DNA from: Saprospiraceae bacterium
GTDB taxonomy: Bacteria; Bacteroidota; Bacteroidia; Chitinophagales; Saprospiraceae
Assembly: GCA_016717105.1 (NCBI GenBank)
Contig: JADKGF010000009.1
Coordinates: 62,001-126,000, forward strand
Length of the DNA: 64,000 nucleotides
Direction: 5' to 3'
In this document: piece by piece, positions 49,422 through 59,063 of the stretch
Numbering within the stretch: the first letter of the stretch is position 1
Layout of the letters: each line of letters starts with the position of its first letter
Notes under the pieces: generated by a model
Database searches by the model: none
Told to the model about the DNA's origin: nothing
The model's input: only the letters and a program-made list of their open reading frames with translations
Position numbers and translations under genes: made by a program

Positions 49422-50118
49422 TGTAAACTGCCTGCACATCATCATCATCTTCGAGTTTATCTATGAGTTTCTCGATGTCCACCATCTGCTCATCGGTAAA
49501 TTCGATAGGTGTTGTTGGTATACGCTGAAGATTGGCTTTGCTTATATTAATACCTTTCTCTTCAAATCCCTTTGCTAAGGTACCAAAATCAGTATAACTG
49601 CCATAAGCATAGACGGTATTTTCATCTACCTCGTAGCTATCCATACCATAATCTATCATTTCCAATTCAAACTCATCCAGATCCAATGCTTCAGGTTTTT
49701 CAAATTCTACCACAGTCTTGCGGTCAAACATGAACTCCAATGATCAAGTATGTACCAGCGATCCACCTGTTTTGTTAAAATAGGATTTTACGTTTGCGAC
49801 CGTACGGGTTGTATTGTCGGTTGCACACTCCACAAATACCAAAACACCATGAGGACCTTTGCCTTCGTAATTCACTTCTGTAAATTCGTCAGCATCCTTA
49901 CCTGCAGCGCGCTTGATGGCGTTATCCACATTGTCCTTAGGCATATTGGCGGCTTTTGCGGCCTGAATAGCTAGACGCAACTTGGAATTTGTTTCTGGAT
50001 CTGGGCCTCCTTCCTTAGCGGCAATTGTAATAGCTCTGGAAACCTTAGGAAAAATACGTGACATCGTGGCCCATCTTTTTTCTTTTGCTGCTCTGCGGTA
50101 TTCAAATGCTCTTCCCAT
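49408..50118 (-). CDS. yebC: YebC/TACO1-family protein with in-frame TGA
   Basis: One reading frame of 237 codons, broken by TGA at 49744-49746 after residue 124. Family text is clear on both sides: MGRAFEYRRAAKEKRWATMS at the start (usually GRSFEyRK) and FMFDRKTVVEF after the stop. The region GGSLVHT-stop-SLEF replaces the usual GGSLGTxGSLEF; two compensating one-base indels would explain it and restore Gly. YebC-type proteins act as regulators or help translation of difficult peptides. The gene is probably intact in the organism. Confidence 0.8.
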
Positions 50119-50225
50119 CGAAATATAAGATTTATTGAAAAATGATAAAAATCATGCCATACAAAAACCTGACTGGCATAAACAAAAAAGCACCATATAA
50201 GAAGGTCTTACAGGATGCTCTTGGG

Positions 50226-50313
50226 CGGAAGAGGAGGGATTCGAACCCCCGGTACCCTCTCAGGTACGCCGGTTTTCAAGACCGGTGCAATCAACCAGCT
50301 CTGCCACTCTTCC
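50226..50313 (-). tRNA. tRNA-Ser (anticodon TGA)
   Basis: 88 nt with 7-bp acceptor stem (GGAAGAG ... CTCTTCC), a long variable arm typical of tRNA-Ser, anticodon stem CCGGT/ACCGG around the loop CTTGAAA, and the T loop GGTTCGAATCC. CCA is not encoded. Reads UCA and related serine codons. Confidence 0.95.
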
Positions 50314-50379
50314 AATTGCTTCTTTTAAAAGCGTCGCAAAGGTAATATAATTTATTCTTTAGCAAAATATTTTTCAAAA

Positions 50380-50413
50380 AAAAAAGCAAATCCACTTTTG
50401 AATCTGCTTTTTT
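50380..50413 (-). terminator. Probable terminator of the Crp/Fnr gene
   Basis: AAAAAAGCA at 50380-50388 pairs with TGCTTTTTT at 50405-50413 across a short loop with some further pairing. On the minus strand it follows the regulator stop by about 40 bases and ends in a T run. Confidence 0.55.
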
Positions 50414-50453
50414 ACTAAATTTCAGGTATAACTAAATTATGAGAAAACTTTTA

Positions 50454-51133
50454 TTAGGCGAGATGAGCCACATCTCGAATCAAGATTGCTTTACGTTTAA
50501 AATGAATCTTGTTGCTCTTTTTGAGGTCATTTAGCACAGTTGTAACAGTTTGTCGGGATGTACCCGTAAAACTGGCAATATCTTGCTGTGTAAATTCATG
50601 CTTCAATAATGTTTCATGACCTATAGGTAAACCAAATGACTCTGCATTTGCTTTTAAAAACTGAACTATCCTTTCTCTCGCATCACTCATAGCCAAAGAT
50701 TCTAATCTTTCCTCTGCATATTTCAGCTTGCGACCTATGAAATTGACAATACACATAGCCAATTCGGGATTTTGAAGCATCATCTTTTTTACAAACTCCA
50801 CTTTGACTTTTAGAACTAATGCCTCTGTTGTCATTACCGTACCTTCATTATTCCTAACTTCTTCTCCAGCAAGGCTCAGCTCGCTCATGACAGACTTTGG
50901 ATGTAGGATCATCTTGATGACTTCTCTATTATCAAATGATTTGGCAGTTATTTTTACAACTCCTTTGAGCAATAAAAATATTTCTGTTGACTTTTCGCCA
51001 GCTGTGAAAATGATGTCATTTTTTTATACACAATTACTTCACCGAAAGTGGTAATTTGTTTGATCTCATTTTCGGTGAGACACGACATTAATGGAAAGTC
51101 TTTGAGGTAAGATTGTATATTATTATCTTCCAT
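50454..51133 (-). CDS. Crp/Fnr-family transcriptional regulator (frameshifted)
   Basis: The long open part (50972-50454) lacks the first third of the cyclic-nucleotide-binding domain. Reading upstream, the missing part starts at ATG 51131-51133 (MEDNNIQSYLKDFPLMSCLT) and joins if one A is added in the run at 51019-51025: VYKKNDIIFTAGEKSTEIFL. The full protein has 226 residues. The C-terminal winged helix is clear (FTQQDIASFTGTSRQTVTTV). There is no four-Cys cluster motif as in Fnr. The ligand is unknown. The gene stands alone and is followed by a terminator. Confidence 0.82.
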
Positions 51134-51310
51134 GATGAAAATTACTGATTAATTGGGTTTACTATATTTAGGACACCAATTTTGCAGATTGCCCCTATGA
51201 TTTTTTATTATTTTATAAAAAAAAATAGTTGAATGCTTGAAAGAGTAGAATGGTAATTTGAAACCGACTAGGACTTTATGGTTTCTATAAGAATAGGCAG
51301 GAAAATATTC

Positions 51311-52219
51311 TTATTTTATTAAGACATCTTTCGTGATGGAATGCATGGCACTGAAAGAACCAATTGCTTTGTCAGTCTGAATGTTGAAGCTCGCAATGGC
51401 TTGATTATCAGGAATGTAATCTGTACTTGTACCTGCATTTGAATAATAGTAGTTAAAATCATAAAATGATTTTGTAGCATTCGAAATTTCAATACTAATC
51501 ATATCCGATGCGACAAGCTCTGAAACTTCTGCAATGAATTCCAATTTTCTATTACTAATTCGGTTATAGTCAACTAAGAATCCTTTTCTGTGAGTAAGCA
51601 ATTTGTAAGCATGAAAATCTTTATCAAAGCTAAAATTGCAAGTGTGACCATTGGGCAATTTGGCATCAATATATAAATAAGATTCGGCTGACATTGCGGC
51701 AGAAAGATCTATGGTTACTATTACTTTCGAGATCGCCTTGCCGTTAACAATTTTAGAATCTTTTCTGATAGCTTTAATAGAATCAATAGATGCAGCTTGT
51801 GGAATAATAATTGCGGGTTCAAGATTATTGCTATTTCTACCGATCCTCTGAATTTATAATTCTCGCCTATTAATAAGTTGATTGGGTTTACATAATTATA
51901 GTCTCTACCAAATTCTTGGACAAAATTGACACCAAAATCTTTTTCACCTTCGACAAGAGACATTTTTTATTGTATCAAGCGTAATCAATTCATTTTTCAA
52001 ACCTTTCGTGTTTCCTGCTAGTGAAACATTGGCCGAAATTTTGGTTCCAACTTTCATTTCACATATAACAAATAGCTTTCTGTCCTCACTTTGTGGAACA
52101 ACGGGCAATGTATCCACACATGAGGAAAACACTACAGTCAAAAGCGATATGATAATTAATAAACGGATAACCTGAAACAATTTAGTGCAAATATGACAAA
52201 ATAAATTGAAATTTGTCAC
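51311..52219 (-). CDS. DUF4249-type lipoprotein (two frameshifts)
   Basis: Three pieces (52219-51944, 51963-51721, 51694-51311) follow each other with overlaps or small gaps and make one protein of about 300 residues. The N-terminus has a hydrophobic segment and lipobox VFSSC, then VDTLPVVPQSEDRKLFVICE, the typical DUF4249 opening (Cys, then a short linker and a strand). Joins are near 51953 (A6 run) and 51700-51800. Such lipoproteins are encoded after TonB receptors with an STN domain, as here, and may take part in substrate capture at the outer membrane. Function is inferred only from context. Confidence 0.65.
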
Positions 52220-52404
52220 ATTTTTTACAAAATTCTCTTAAAATCAAACCGTAAGGTTTATGAAATTTTTAAGAAAAATAAATGAAATTACATCAGTTTA
52301 ATCAAAAAAATATTCATAATTTAATATAATAATAAATTTTTATAAATATAATAAATGTATATATGACAGCTTCAGTCAATATTTATTTTTGTAAAAAAAA
52401 ATAT

Positions 52405-55034
52405 TTAAAATGACAAACCGTAGCTGACTGTGGGCAAAAACGGAATTAGAGAATATTGTTGAAACTCAAATTTATTGGTATCGGACTTATTCCTTGCCAA
52501 CTCGGTATAGTAAGGATTTTTTTGGTTGTAAGCATTATACACACCAAGGAAAAATTTGGCTCTGCCCCACGAATAGGTGTTATAAAAACTAAATCCAATA
52601 TCCAACCTATGAAATGCAGGGAAATTTGCATTGTTTTTTTGTGGGAATACGATCACAGGTTTTCCATTGATATTAATCGCGATATCCCATGGAGCTGAAT
52701 AATACGTTCCGGACATATAAGACCAATTCAAGAGGAATTCAGAAAATTCTGAAAGTCTATAAGTAAATGATGTCTTGAAACTGTGGGTTCGATTTAGTGC
52801 AAAAGGGAATTTGTTACCATTGTTTAAATCCTTAAACGTACGATCGGACACAGAGTAAGTATAATTTATTGCAAATAATGTCTTACCAAATACTTTCTCG
52901 ATAGTGGATTCTATGCCATAAGCGCCTCCGTTACCAACAGGAACATTGATTTCCCATACTTCATCTTTATTGATATCCACATTGCTTCCTTCCTTAAAAC
53001 TACTCAAATTTTCGAATTTCTTATAGTAAACTTCAGTTCCAATTTTAAATCCAGAGTTAAGTTTATAGCCAAATGCGGCATTAAATATCCATGATTTCTG
53101 TGGTTCAAGCTTTGCAGTTGATGGTAACCAAATATCAGACGGAAGACCTAAGCCATTATTGGTAAGTAGGTGGATATATTGGTGCATTCGGGTTATACCG
53201 GTTTTGAAATACAAATATTCATTGCCTGCAAGGAAAGCCAATCGTGGCTGAAATACTCTATGTACTTTGCTTTCAGATAGTATGATAGATGAGTAATTAA
53301 CACCAGCATTTAGACTTGTACCACCACCTAGATTGATATTATCTTCTACATAAACGTTTAGTTCGTTGCTGCGATGTACTGGGCTTTCATTCAGACTACG
53401 GATAATGTCGGCATTGATATTTTGGAGCGTGTCACCAAAAGTGGTCTCGTTGACATTTGTTATACCTGGTGTGAATTTTCTGATTTGAAGGCTAGAACCA
53501 AACTTTAACGAATGATTGCTTGAAACGAGCCAATCCATATCTTGCTTTATACCTGTTTCGGATACTTTAGAGTCAAAAACTGACGCATTAAAATATATGG
53601 AAGTATCACTGTCAATTGCAGTTTGGAGTAAGTTGTTTCTGAAACTGTTAAAGTTATATGCTGTATTATAAATAGTCGTTCCTGAAAAGAATGACTTACC
53701 AAAATGTTTGTCTAGCCTAAAGGAATACAGCTTATTGCCCCATGCGATGTTTCTGACTTTTTCGTCTCTCAATGCATCGGGTAGTGACCTGGTCTCATTG
53801 TCGAATTCATCGCTACTATGTAATGTTTGCAAATGGATTCTAGCAGTTTTGCCCAATTTGAAGTTTAATTTGGCATTGAAATCACCAAAAAGTAATTTGA
53901 TGAACCTTGCTGGTCTCTGGATGTATTTTGATATTTGGACAATTCTTTTATCCATATATCCATAAAAGTGCGCCGATAAGAGATAATAAAACTGCTCTTG
54001 TCCCTTATTATTGGCCCTTCTAATGAACCGCTCAAGGCAATGGTGCTCAATGTGATATCACCACTGAGTTTATTGAAATTGCCATCTTTGGTATGAATAT
54101 CGATCACAGAAGATAATCGGCCGGCATATCTAGCTGGAATGGCTCCTTTATAAAATGATGCACTTTTGATAGCATTTGCATTAAATACTGAAAAAATACC
54201 AAGCGCATGCCCAGTATTATAAACAGGAACACCATCGAGTAGTACCAGATTTTGATCAGCTGACCCGCCACGAACATTGACTCCACCTACACCTTCGGCT
54301 GCGGATGAAACTCCTGCTTGTGTACCTAGGTATCTGAATACATCAGCTTCGCCACACAAATGGTTTGAAGATCTGATTTTGTCTATATGCAAATTCTGTT
54401 GGGACGACGTACTTTCGTGTTCTTCTTCCAGCAAATCATCCATAATGACTATTTCATTGAGTAGTGCATCAGGCTCTAGCGCAATGTGGATTAAAGTATC
54501 TGTATATACCTGAAAATCTTTTATTTCAGATTTATAACCCAAATACGAAAAGTGGATTCTCAATGGCTCTCTCTTTACTTCAAAACTGAAAAAGCCTTTT
54601 TCATTGGTAGATGTGCCTGCTGATTTGTCGTGCAAAAATATATTGGCACCAATTAGATATTCGCCAGAAACTTTATCTCTTACATAACCAAATAATCGAA
54701 CCAAATCATCCGGATTGTCTGTAGATTTTTTAACTATGACTATTTGATTGCCTACTATCTGATAACTTAAATTAAAATCATCGAGGATTACCGTAAGGAT
54801 GCCAGATAATTTCTCTTTTTCGGCTTTGATGGAAACCGTTTTGTTGGATGGGATACGAGACTCTGAATATACCAGATTTACATCCGTGATGGCGCCCAAC
54901 TCTTTTAATACCTGCTTAAGTGGTTTATTATAAGATGTATAGCTGACAATTTTTTCATCAGGCCTGGATTGGCTCCAGACATGTAATGTCATTATAATTC
55001 CCAAAAAAGATAATATAAATTTCTTTAATAACAT
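52405..55034 (-). CDS. TonB-dependent receptor with STN signalling domain and carboxypeptidase-like domain (frameshifted)
   Basis: Two frames (55034-53865 and 53955-52405) join when one base is added in the A5 run near 53887-53891 (SSNYFFGDFNAKLNFKLG), giving about 876 residues. Order: signal peptide (MLLKKFILSFLGIIMTLHVW), STN domain about 25-105 that contacts FecR, a carboxypeptidase-regulatory-like domain about 112-195, the plug with GGVNVRGGSADQNLVLLDGV near 250, and the 22-strand barrel ending in Phe (LPTVSYGLSF). It takes up a large substrate such as a siderophore or glycan and signals to FecR. It is preceded by its own promoter and followed by the DUF4249 gene. Confidence 0.85.
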
Positions 55035-55063
55035 CCTACTTTGAATACCTTGAAATAAGGCAA

Positions 55064-55096
55064 CAAAGTTACATTTTTTTAATAAAGTTTGTCAAA
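55064..55096 (-). promoter_or_regulatory. Promoter of the TonB receptor gene
   Basis: On the minus strand TTTG (55096-55093), a 21-base spacer and TAACTTTG (55071-55064) fit the Bacteroidota -33/-7 promoter well. The ATG follows 29 bases later. This is the best promoter in the window, and a possible target of the FecI-type sigma or the main sigma. Confidence 0.6.
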
Positions 55097-55127
55097 AATG
55101 TTTGCGAAATCGCTAAATATCAAGAAT

Positions 55128-56117
55128 TTACTTACATTTTACCTTAGAAATCTTGATATTATTGTCATTTTGGCGGGTATATTCCAGATCATAAGTCAGC
55201 TTGAGCATGGTGAGCACTTGATCGATGGTATTTGTCTTCAAAGGACCAGATGTGAAGGTACAAGCAGTCCAATCTTTGCGAGATGGGAGGATGAATTTTG
55301 TATTATAAAACACCTCAAGATCATGAATTACTACATCAAATGGTGTATTGTTGAATTCTAGGTTTTCATTAAACCAAAGTGTCAATCCATCAAAATCTGC
55401 TTGTGCTACATTGATTTCATTTTGGCTGACAGAAGCTTGCTGGTCAGCGGTTACAAAAACTTTTTTTGTAGCATTTGATACTTCTACTTTTCCTTCTTTT
55501 ACATTGACTTTTTTATCATCGCTATTGACAATAAATTTTGTTCCTAAAACCTTGATCTCAAATCCGTCGGTACTGACGGTGAAAGGCGCATTTTTATCAG
55601 GAGTTACTTCGAAATAACCTTTACCTTGGAGTGATAATTTCCTGCTTCCCTTTCCAAAATCTGTCATGTCAAGACTCGCATTTTTTTCAAGCCATACTTT
55701 AGAGCCATCACTAAGCACCATCATCATAGGCTCTTCAGATGAAATGGCGGTATTCCTGTTTTCAAAGATAAATAATGCGCCGATAACTAAGACCAAAATT
55801 GCAGCGATATACTTTATCCGTAAAAACCAATTGACTTTTGTGGTATGCAGAGGTAATTTTTTTATGATTGCTTCCTTAACTTCTGGTATCGATTTTTCAT
55901 TGTCAATCAATGCTTTATGCTTTAAAAATGCTTTATTAGCATCAAAATGGAACTGTGGAGTAGTCACTTCAACTGACCAAATATCACGTATTTGATTAAA
56001 TAACAATGTATGCTGAATATCGCCATCCTTCCATGCAATAAAAGATCTCATTTCCTCGGGAGTAAGTTCCCCCGAAAGATACTGATGGATATATTTTATT
56101 TTATCACTATACAACAT
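55128..56117 (-). CDS. FecR-family anti-sigma / transmembrane sensor
   Basis: 329 residues. The cytoplasmic N-terminal part (1-100) includes a Trp-containing sigma-binding segment (MRSFIAWKDGDIQHTLLFNQ). One membrane helix lies at 102-119. The periplasmic FecR domain follows (MMMVLSDGSKVWLEKNASLD, then LQGKGYFEVTPDKNAPFTVS), and a C-terminal STN-like domain (LEFNNTPFDVVIHDLEVFYN) near 250-325. It passes the signal from the TonB receptor to the sigma factor encoded 45 bases upstream. Confidence 0.9.
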   Translation of the reverse strand: MLYSDKIKYIHQYLSGELTPEEMRSFIAWKDGDIQHTLLFNQIRDIWSVEVTTPQFHFDANKAFLKHKALIDNEKSIPEVKEAIIKKLPLHTTKVNWFLRIKYIAAILVLVIGALFIFENRNTAISSEEPMMMVLSDGSKVWLEKNASLDMTDFGKGSRKLSLQGKGYFEVTPDKNAPFTVSTDGFEIKVLGTKFIVNSDDKKVNVKEGKVEVSNATKKVFVTADQQASVSQNEINVAQADFDGLTLWFNENLEFNNTPFDVVIHDLEVFYNTKFILPSRKDWTACTFTSGPLKTNTIDQVLTMLKLTYDLEYTRQNDNNIKISKVKCK

Positions 56118-56162
56118 GAAGTACGCCTTTTTAATAAAGACACAAAATACAACGTATTACCC

Positions 56163-56714
56163 TTATTTTTCATAACTATTTTTAAAAATTTTTTCACGAA
56201 GTACTTTTAGTGCCTTTGAAATTTGATTTTCGACTGTTTTTACAGATATACCTAAGTTGTCAGCAATTTCTGAATAACTCATATCCTCAAACCTGCTCAG
56301 TGAAAACACTAATCTACATTTTTGTGGTAGTTGATCAATGTACTTACACACCATTTGTTCTAGTTCTTCGTAATGAATTTGCTCTTCTGATGAGACGTAT
56401 TTATCTTCTTTATCCAGCAATTCTGATTCATCTTCCCATTTTATTTTTTTGCCGCGTATATAGTTTAGCGCTCTATTTTTGCACGCTCTTTTCAGATATG
56501 CTTCTATGGATTGGTGTACTTCTATGTTATCCCTTTTTTTCCAGATTTCTACGATAACGTCTTGTACAATGTCTTCAGCTATACTTTTGTCTCGGATAAC
56601 CATGTACACCTGATTGCAAAGCATTGCATAATAATTTTTATATATGCTTTCTAAGACATCTTCAGATGATGTCTTATTTACGAACAAGTGATTATTTATT
56701 TTTTGGCTCTGCAA
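56163..56714 (-). CDS. FecI-type ECF sigma factor
   Basis: 183 codons from a TTG at 56714; no ATG is available before region 2. A second TTG nine codons on (LFVNKTSSEDVLESI) is perhaps the real start, since a -7-like element overlaps the first. Region 2: KNYYAMLCNQVYMVIRDKSI and AEDIVQDVIVEIWKK; region 4 near 120-175: PQKCRLVFSLSRFEDMSYSE and IADNLGISVKTVENQISKAL. It pairs with the FecR gene downstream and probably drives the TonB receptor gene. Confidence 0.88.
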   Translation of the reverse strand: MQSQKINNHLFVNKTSSEDVLESIYKNYYAMLCNQVYMVIRDKSIAEDIVQDVIVEIWKKRDNIEVHQSIEAYLKRACKNRALNYIRGKKIKWEDESELLDKEDKYVSSEEQIHYEELEQMVCKYIDQLPQKCRLVFSLSRFEDMSYSEIADNLGISVKTVENQISKALKVLREKIFKNSYEK

Positions 56715-56719
56715 ATTTA
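56712..56719 (-). promoter_or_regulatory. Putative -7 element upstream of the FecI-type sigma gene
   Basis: TAAATTTG on the minus strand fits TAnnTTTG. It overlaps the first possible TTG start, which supports use of a later start codon. Confidence 0.35.
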
Positions 56720-56745
56720 TCTTTGATTGGCTAAAGTTACGCCTA

Positions 56746-56756
56746 TTTAGACTAAA
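56746..56756 (-). promoter_or_regulatory. Palindrome TTTAGACTAAA: probable metal-regulator operator for the sigma gene
   Basis: A perfect 5+1+5 palindrome in the -33 region of the FecI-type sigma gene. It shares the core TTTAGnCTAAA with the site at 42854-42866 before feoAB. Confidence 0.55.
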
Positions 56757-56906
56757 AAAAGATGTAAAGATACATTGGTATTGTAAAAAAATTGCAAAAA
56801 TTCAATTTTGTTCTTTTCTTGCGGCTAGTTTTAGGGTTGAAAATTAGAAATTATGAAACATTCGGATTTTTAATGCTAGAAAATTTCTGATAATAAAATT
56901 ATTTTA

Positions 56907-56914
56907 TACTTTTG
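56907..56914 (+). promoter_or_regulatory. Promoter -7 element of tRNA-His
   Basis: TACTTTTG fits TAnnTTTG and lies 17 bases before the mature 5' end of the tRNA. Confidence 0.5.
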
Positions 56915-56931
56915 CGTCGCAATTTTAAAAC

Positions 56932-57009
56932 GGAGGTTATAGCTCAGTTGGTTAGAGCATCGGTTTGTGGTACCGAGGGTCGTGGGTTCGAGCCCCATTA
57001 GCCTCCCCA
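56932..57009 (+). tRNA. tRNA-His (anticodon GTG)
   Basis: 78 nt including an encoded CCA end (57007-57009). The extra G at position -1 (56932) pairs with C73, the identity mark of tRNA-His. The acceptor GAGGTTA pairs with TAGCCTC, the anticodon stem TCGGT/ACCGA encloses the loop TTGTGGT, and the T arm has GGGTTCGAGCCCC. Confidence 0.96.
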
Positions 57010-57012
57010 AAA

Positions 57013-57050
57013 AAAAGAGACAATAGTTTAAAATTATTGTCTCTTTTGTT
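57013..57050 (+). terminator. Rho-independent terminator after tRNA-His
   Basis: AGAGACAATA at 57016-57025 pairs with TATTGTCTCT at 57035-57044; flanking A and T runs extend the stem by three pairs and give a T-rich end. It may work in both directions, also ending the HMA gene on the minus strand. Confidence 0.75.
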
Positions 57051-57071
57051 TTTTAGCCTTGAAGAAGAATG

Positions 57072-57332
57072 TCAAGAAGTTACTCTCCCGATCATACAAC
57101 TCACAAAAGATGTAGCCGTGGTTAATCCGGATCCTTGACCTGGCTCAGGATAACCCATTGAATGCAAGCGGGATACAATTTCATCTCTGTCTATTTCATC
57201 CTTTCCTTCCACATCTATTGTGCCTTTTTCTACGTTTACTTGAACTTGCTCGACTCCTTTGATTTTCAAAAGTCCGTTTTTTATCGTATTGGCACAACCA
57301 TGACATTTTATATTTTCTACCTTGATTTCCAT
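57072..57332 (-). CDS. Heavy-metal-associated (HMA) domain protein
   Basis: 86 residues with a single ferredoxin-like HMA domain. The metal motif is KCHGCANT (CxxC at residues 10-13), followed by the usual KGVEQVQVNVEKGTIDVEGK. The tail has another Cys in TSFVSCMIGR. A cytoplasmic copper or zinc chaperone is likely; no copper ATPase lies next to it, and the P1B-ATPase at 39434 lacks an HMA domain of its own. Confidence 0.82.
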   Translation of the reverse strand: MEIKVENIKCHGCANTIKNGLLKIKGVEQVQVNVEKGTIDVEGKDEIDRDEIVSRLHSMGYPEPGQGSGLTTATSFVSCMIGRVTS

Positions 57333-57435
57333 TTTATTATACTTTTATTTAAAAAATTAAACAGATTTTGAAATAGTTTAGTTTCCTAGTAAAACGATTT
57401 AATAATAAAAAGGCCACACGATATGGAATTTAATC

Positions 57436-57443
57436 TATCTTTG
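57436..57443 (+). promoter_or_regulatory. Putative -7 promoter element
   Basis: TATCTTTG fits TAnnTTTG and lies 61 bases before the GTG start of the glycosyltransferase gene. No -33 TTTG at the normal spacing. Confidence 0.4.
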
Positions 57444-57504
57444 TTTTTAAAATTGTTCAGATCTGCAAGTAGAAAATAATATATCCAAATTTTTCATTCC
57501 AATC

Positions 57505-59031
57505 GTGCTGATGTTAATGAGTTTCATATATGGGATTCATTTCTATTATTTTCATGGTGGCTACTTTGGTTTTGATGATATAGAATATTGTCGATTGGCA
57601 GATAGTCTTCTAAAGGGCAATTTTACGCATGACTCTTTGTATGCACATCGATATGCAGGATTTGCCTTGCTTGCTTTCAATTACTCGGTATTTGGTGTCA
57701 CAGATTTTGCCAATTTTTTAACCGGTTTTTTACAGTTATGTGTTATTGTAACTTTGTATTTGTGGGCAGTAAAGGATCTACCAATAAATAGTCGTCTCAT
57801 TGGCGCATTGTTTTTGATTTTTGCACCCATGCATCTGATGTACGTAGAAAAACCTATGCCAGATATAACTATCGAGTTAGGATTTTTCATATGTTTTTTG
57901 AGCTATTATTCCGAACAGTTTAATCTTAATCTGGTTTCCAAGTCATTTACTTGGTTTGCAATAGGCGTAATTTTGATATTTTTTTCTAAAGAGACATTTC
58001 TTATTTTCTATCCTTTTTTTCTGATCTTAATGCTTTCTGATTTATTTAATAAGAGACATCAATATTTTTGGAAAAAGGTTTTGATCATTTTATCAGTATT
58101 CGGACTAATTTACTTGTTGTATTCTTACATTATTTTAGGTGATTTCTTTGCGCGAGTCCATCATATTTTTGCAGGACAGTATATTTCTGCTTGTTCTTAT
58201 GATTTGCTACCTTTTAATGCGACTTTAGAAAGAATCGGATTTCAGTTGTGGAACGAGCTTATTCGAAATTTATTTCTGATACCGCTTTGTTTTTTACCTA
58301 TGATATGGGCGTCAAAAAATAGTAAATTCCGTTTTATAGCCGTTAGTTTTATAAGTTTATTGTTGCTTTCAAATTTCATGTCAATCTCTTATACGTCATA
58401 TGCTCCGCTTTGCCCAGATCCGAGACACGTCATATATGTTTTACCTATAGGCGCGCTTTTAATTGCTTTTGGAATAACCAATCTCTCTGTTTCGTCTAAC
58501 AAATTGGTCGTAATTTCTTTGGTGTCGCTGATACTGTTGTTGAGTCTAAGTGTCTTTAAGCAGTACGAAAATACTTGGTTGTTTTATTTGCCACTAATGG
58601 GATCTATCTTACTTGGATTCAAGGCTCAAATTAGATGGGCTTTTGTACTAATGTTTATTGCCTGGATAAGTGTCTTTGTGCAAAACAGTTTGTATAATAA
58701 AAAAGTAAATTATAAAGAACAAAAACAATTGAATATCAATGTCATTGACAAAATAGGTGGATTCAAATATATCATCACAGATAGGGTAAATCACGATTAT
58801 GGGTTGCTCCATAGCCGATTTGATACGACGAAAGTACGCTTCTTAGATTATAAGGCATTAGATACGTTGACTTTGAAGCCTGATGCACCACAGTATCTGA
58901 TCATCAACGGCATGACATCTTATTTCAGCAATACTTCATGGGAAAGCTTACCAGAATTTGCCAGAACTGCGCATGAAAAGTTGCCGAAAATCTATGAAAA
59001 TAAAAGTGGTACAGTGTATAAGGTCAAGTAA
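57505..59031 (+). CDS. GT-C fold membrane glycosyltransferase (family 39 / ArnT-like)
   Basis: 508 residues; starts at GTG 57505 or ATG 57511. At least ten hydrophobic helices are seen. The first periplasmic loop has the acidic motif FGFDDIEYCRLADSLLKG, as in PMT/ArnT-like enzymes that use a lipid-linked sugar. A second short motif, CPDPRHVIYVLP near 310, is also typical. The C-terminal 100 residues form a soluble periplasmic domain. It may add a sugar to a surface protein or lipid; O-glycosylation of T9SS cargo is only a guess. It converges with the next gene. Confidence 0.75.
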   Translation: MLMLMSFIYGIHFYYFHGGYFGFDDIEYCRLADSLLKGNFTHDSLYAHRYAGFALLAFNYSVFGVTDFANFLTGFLQLCVIVTLYLWAVKDLPINSRLIGALFLIFAPMHLMYVEKPMPDITIELGFFICFLSYYSEQFNLNLVSKSFTWFAIGVILIFFSKETFLIFYPFFLILMLSDLFNKRHQYFWKKVLIILSVFGLIYLLYSYIILGDFFARVHHIFAGQYISACSYDLLPFNATLERIGFQLWNELIRNLFLIPLCFLPMIWASKNSKFRFIAVSFISLLLLSNFMSISYTSYAPLCPDPRHVIYVLPIGALLIAFGITNLSVSSNKLVVISLVSLILLLSLSVFKQYENTWLFYLPLMGSILLGFKAQIRWAFVLMFIAWISVFVQNSLYNKKVNYKEQKQLNINVIDKIGGFKYIITDRVNHDYGLLHSRFDTTKVRFLDYKALDTLTLKPDAPQYLIINGMTSYFSNTSWESLPEFARTAHEKLPKIYENKSGTVYKVK

Positions 59032-59063
59032 GAACCAAATTGTTTATCAAAGCTAACTCAAGG

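Noticed and set aside
49744..49746. Possible recoding of TGA as glycine, as in Gracilibacteria
   Set aside because: TGA is used as a normal stop for many genes in this window, and the organism is clearly a Bacteroidota member.
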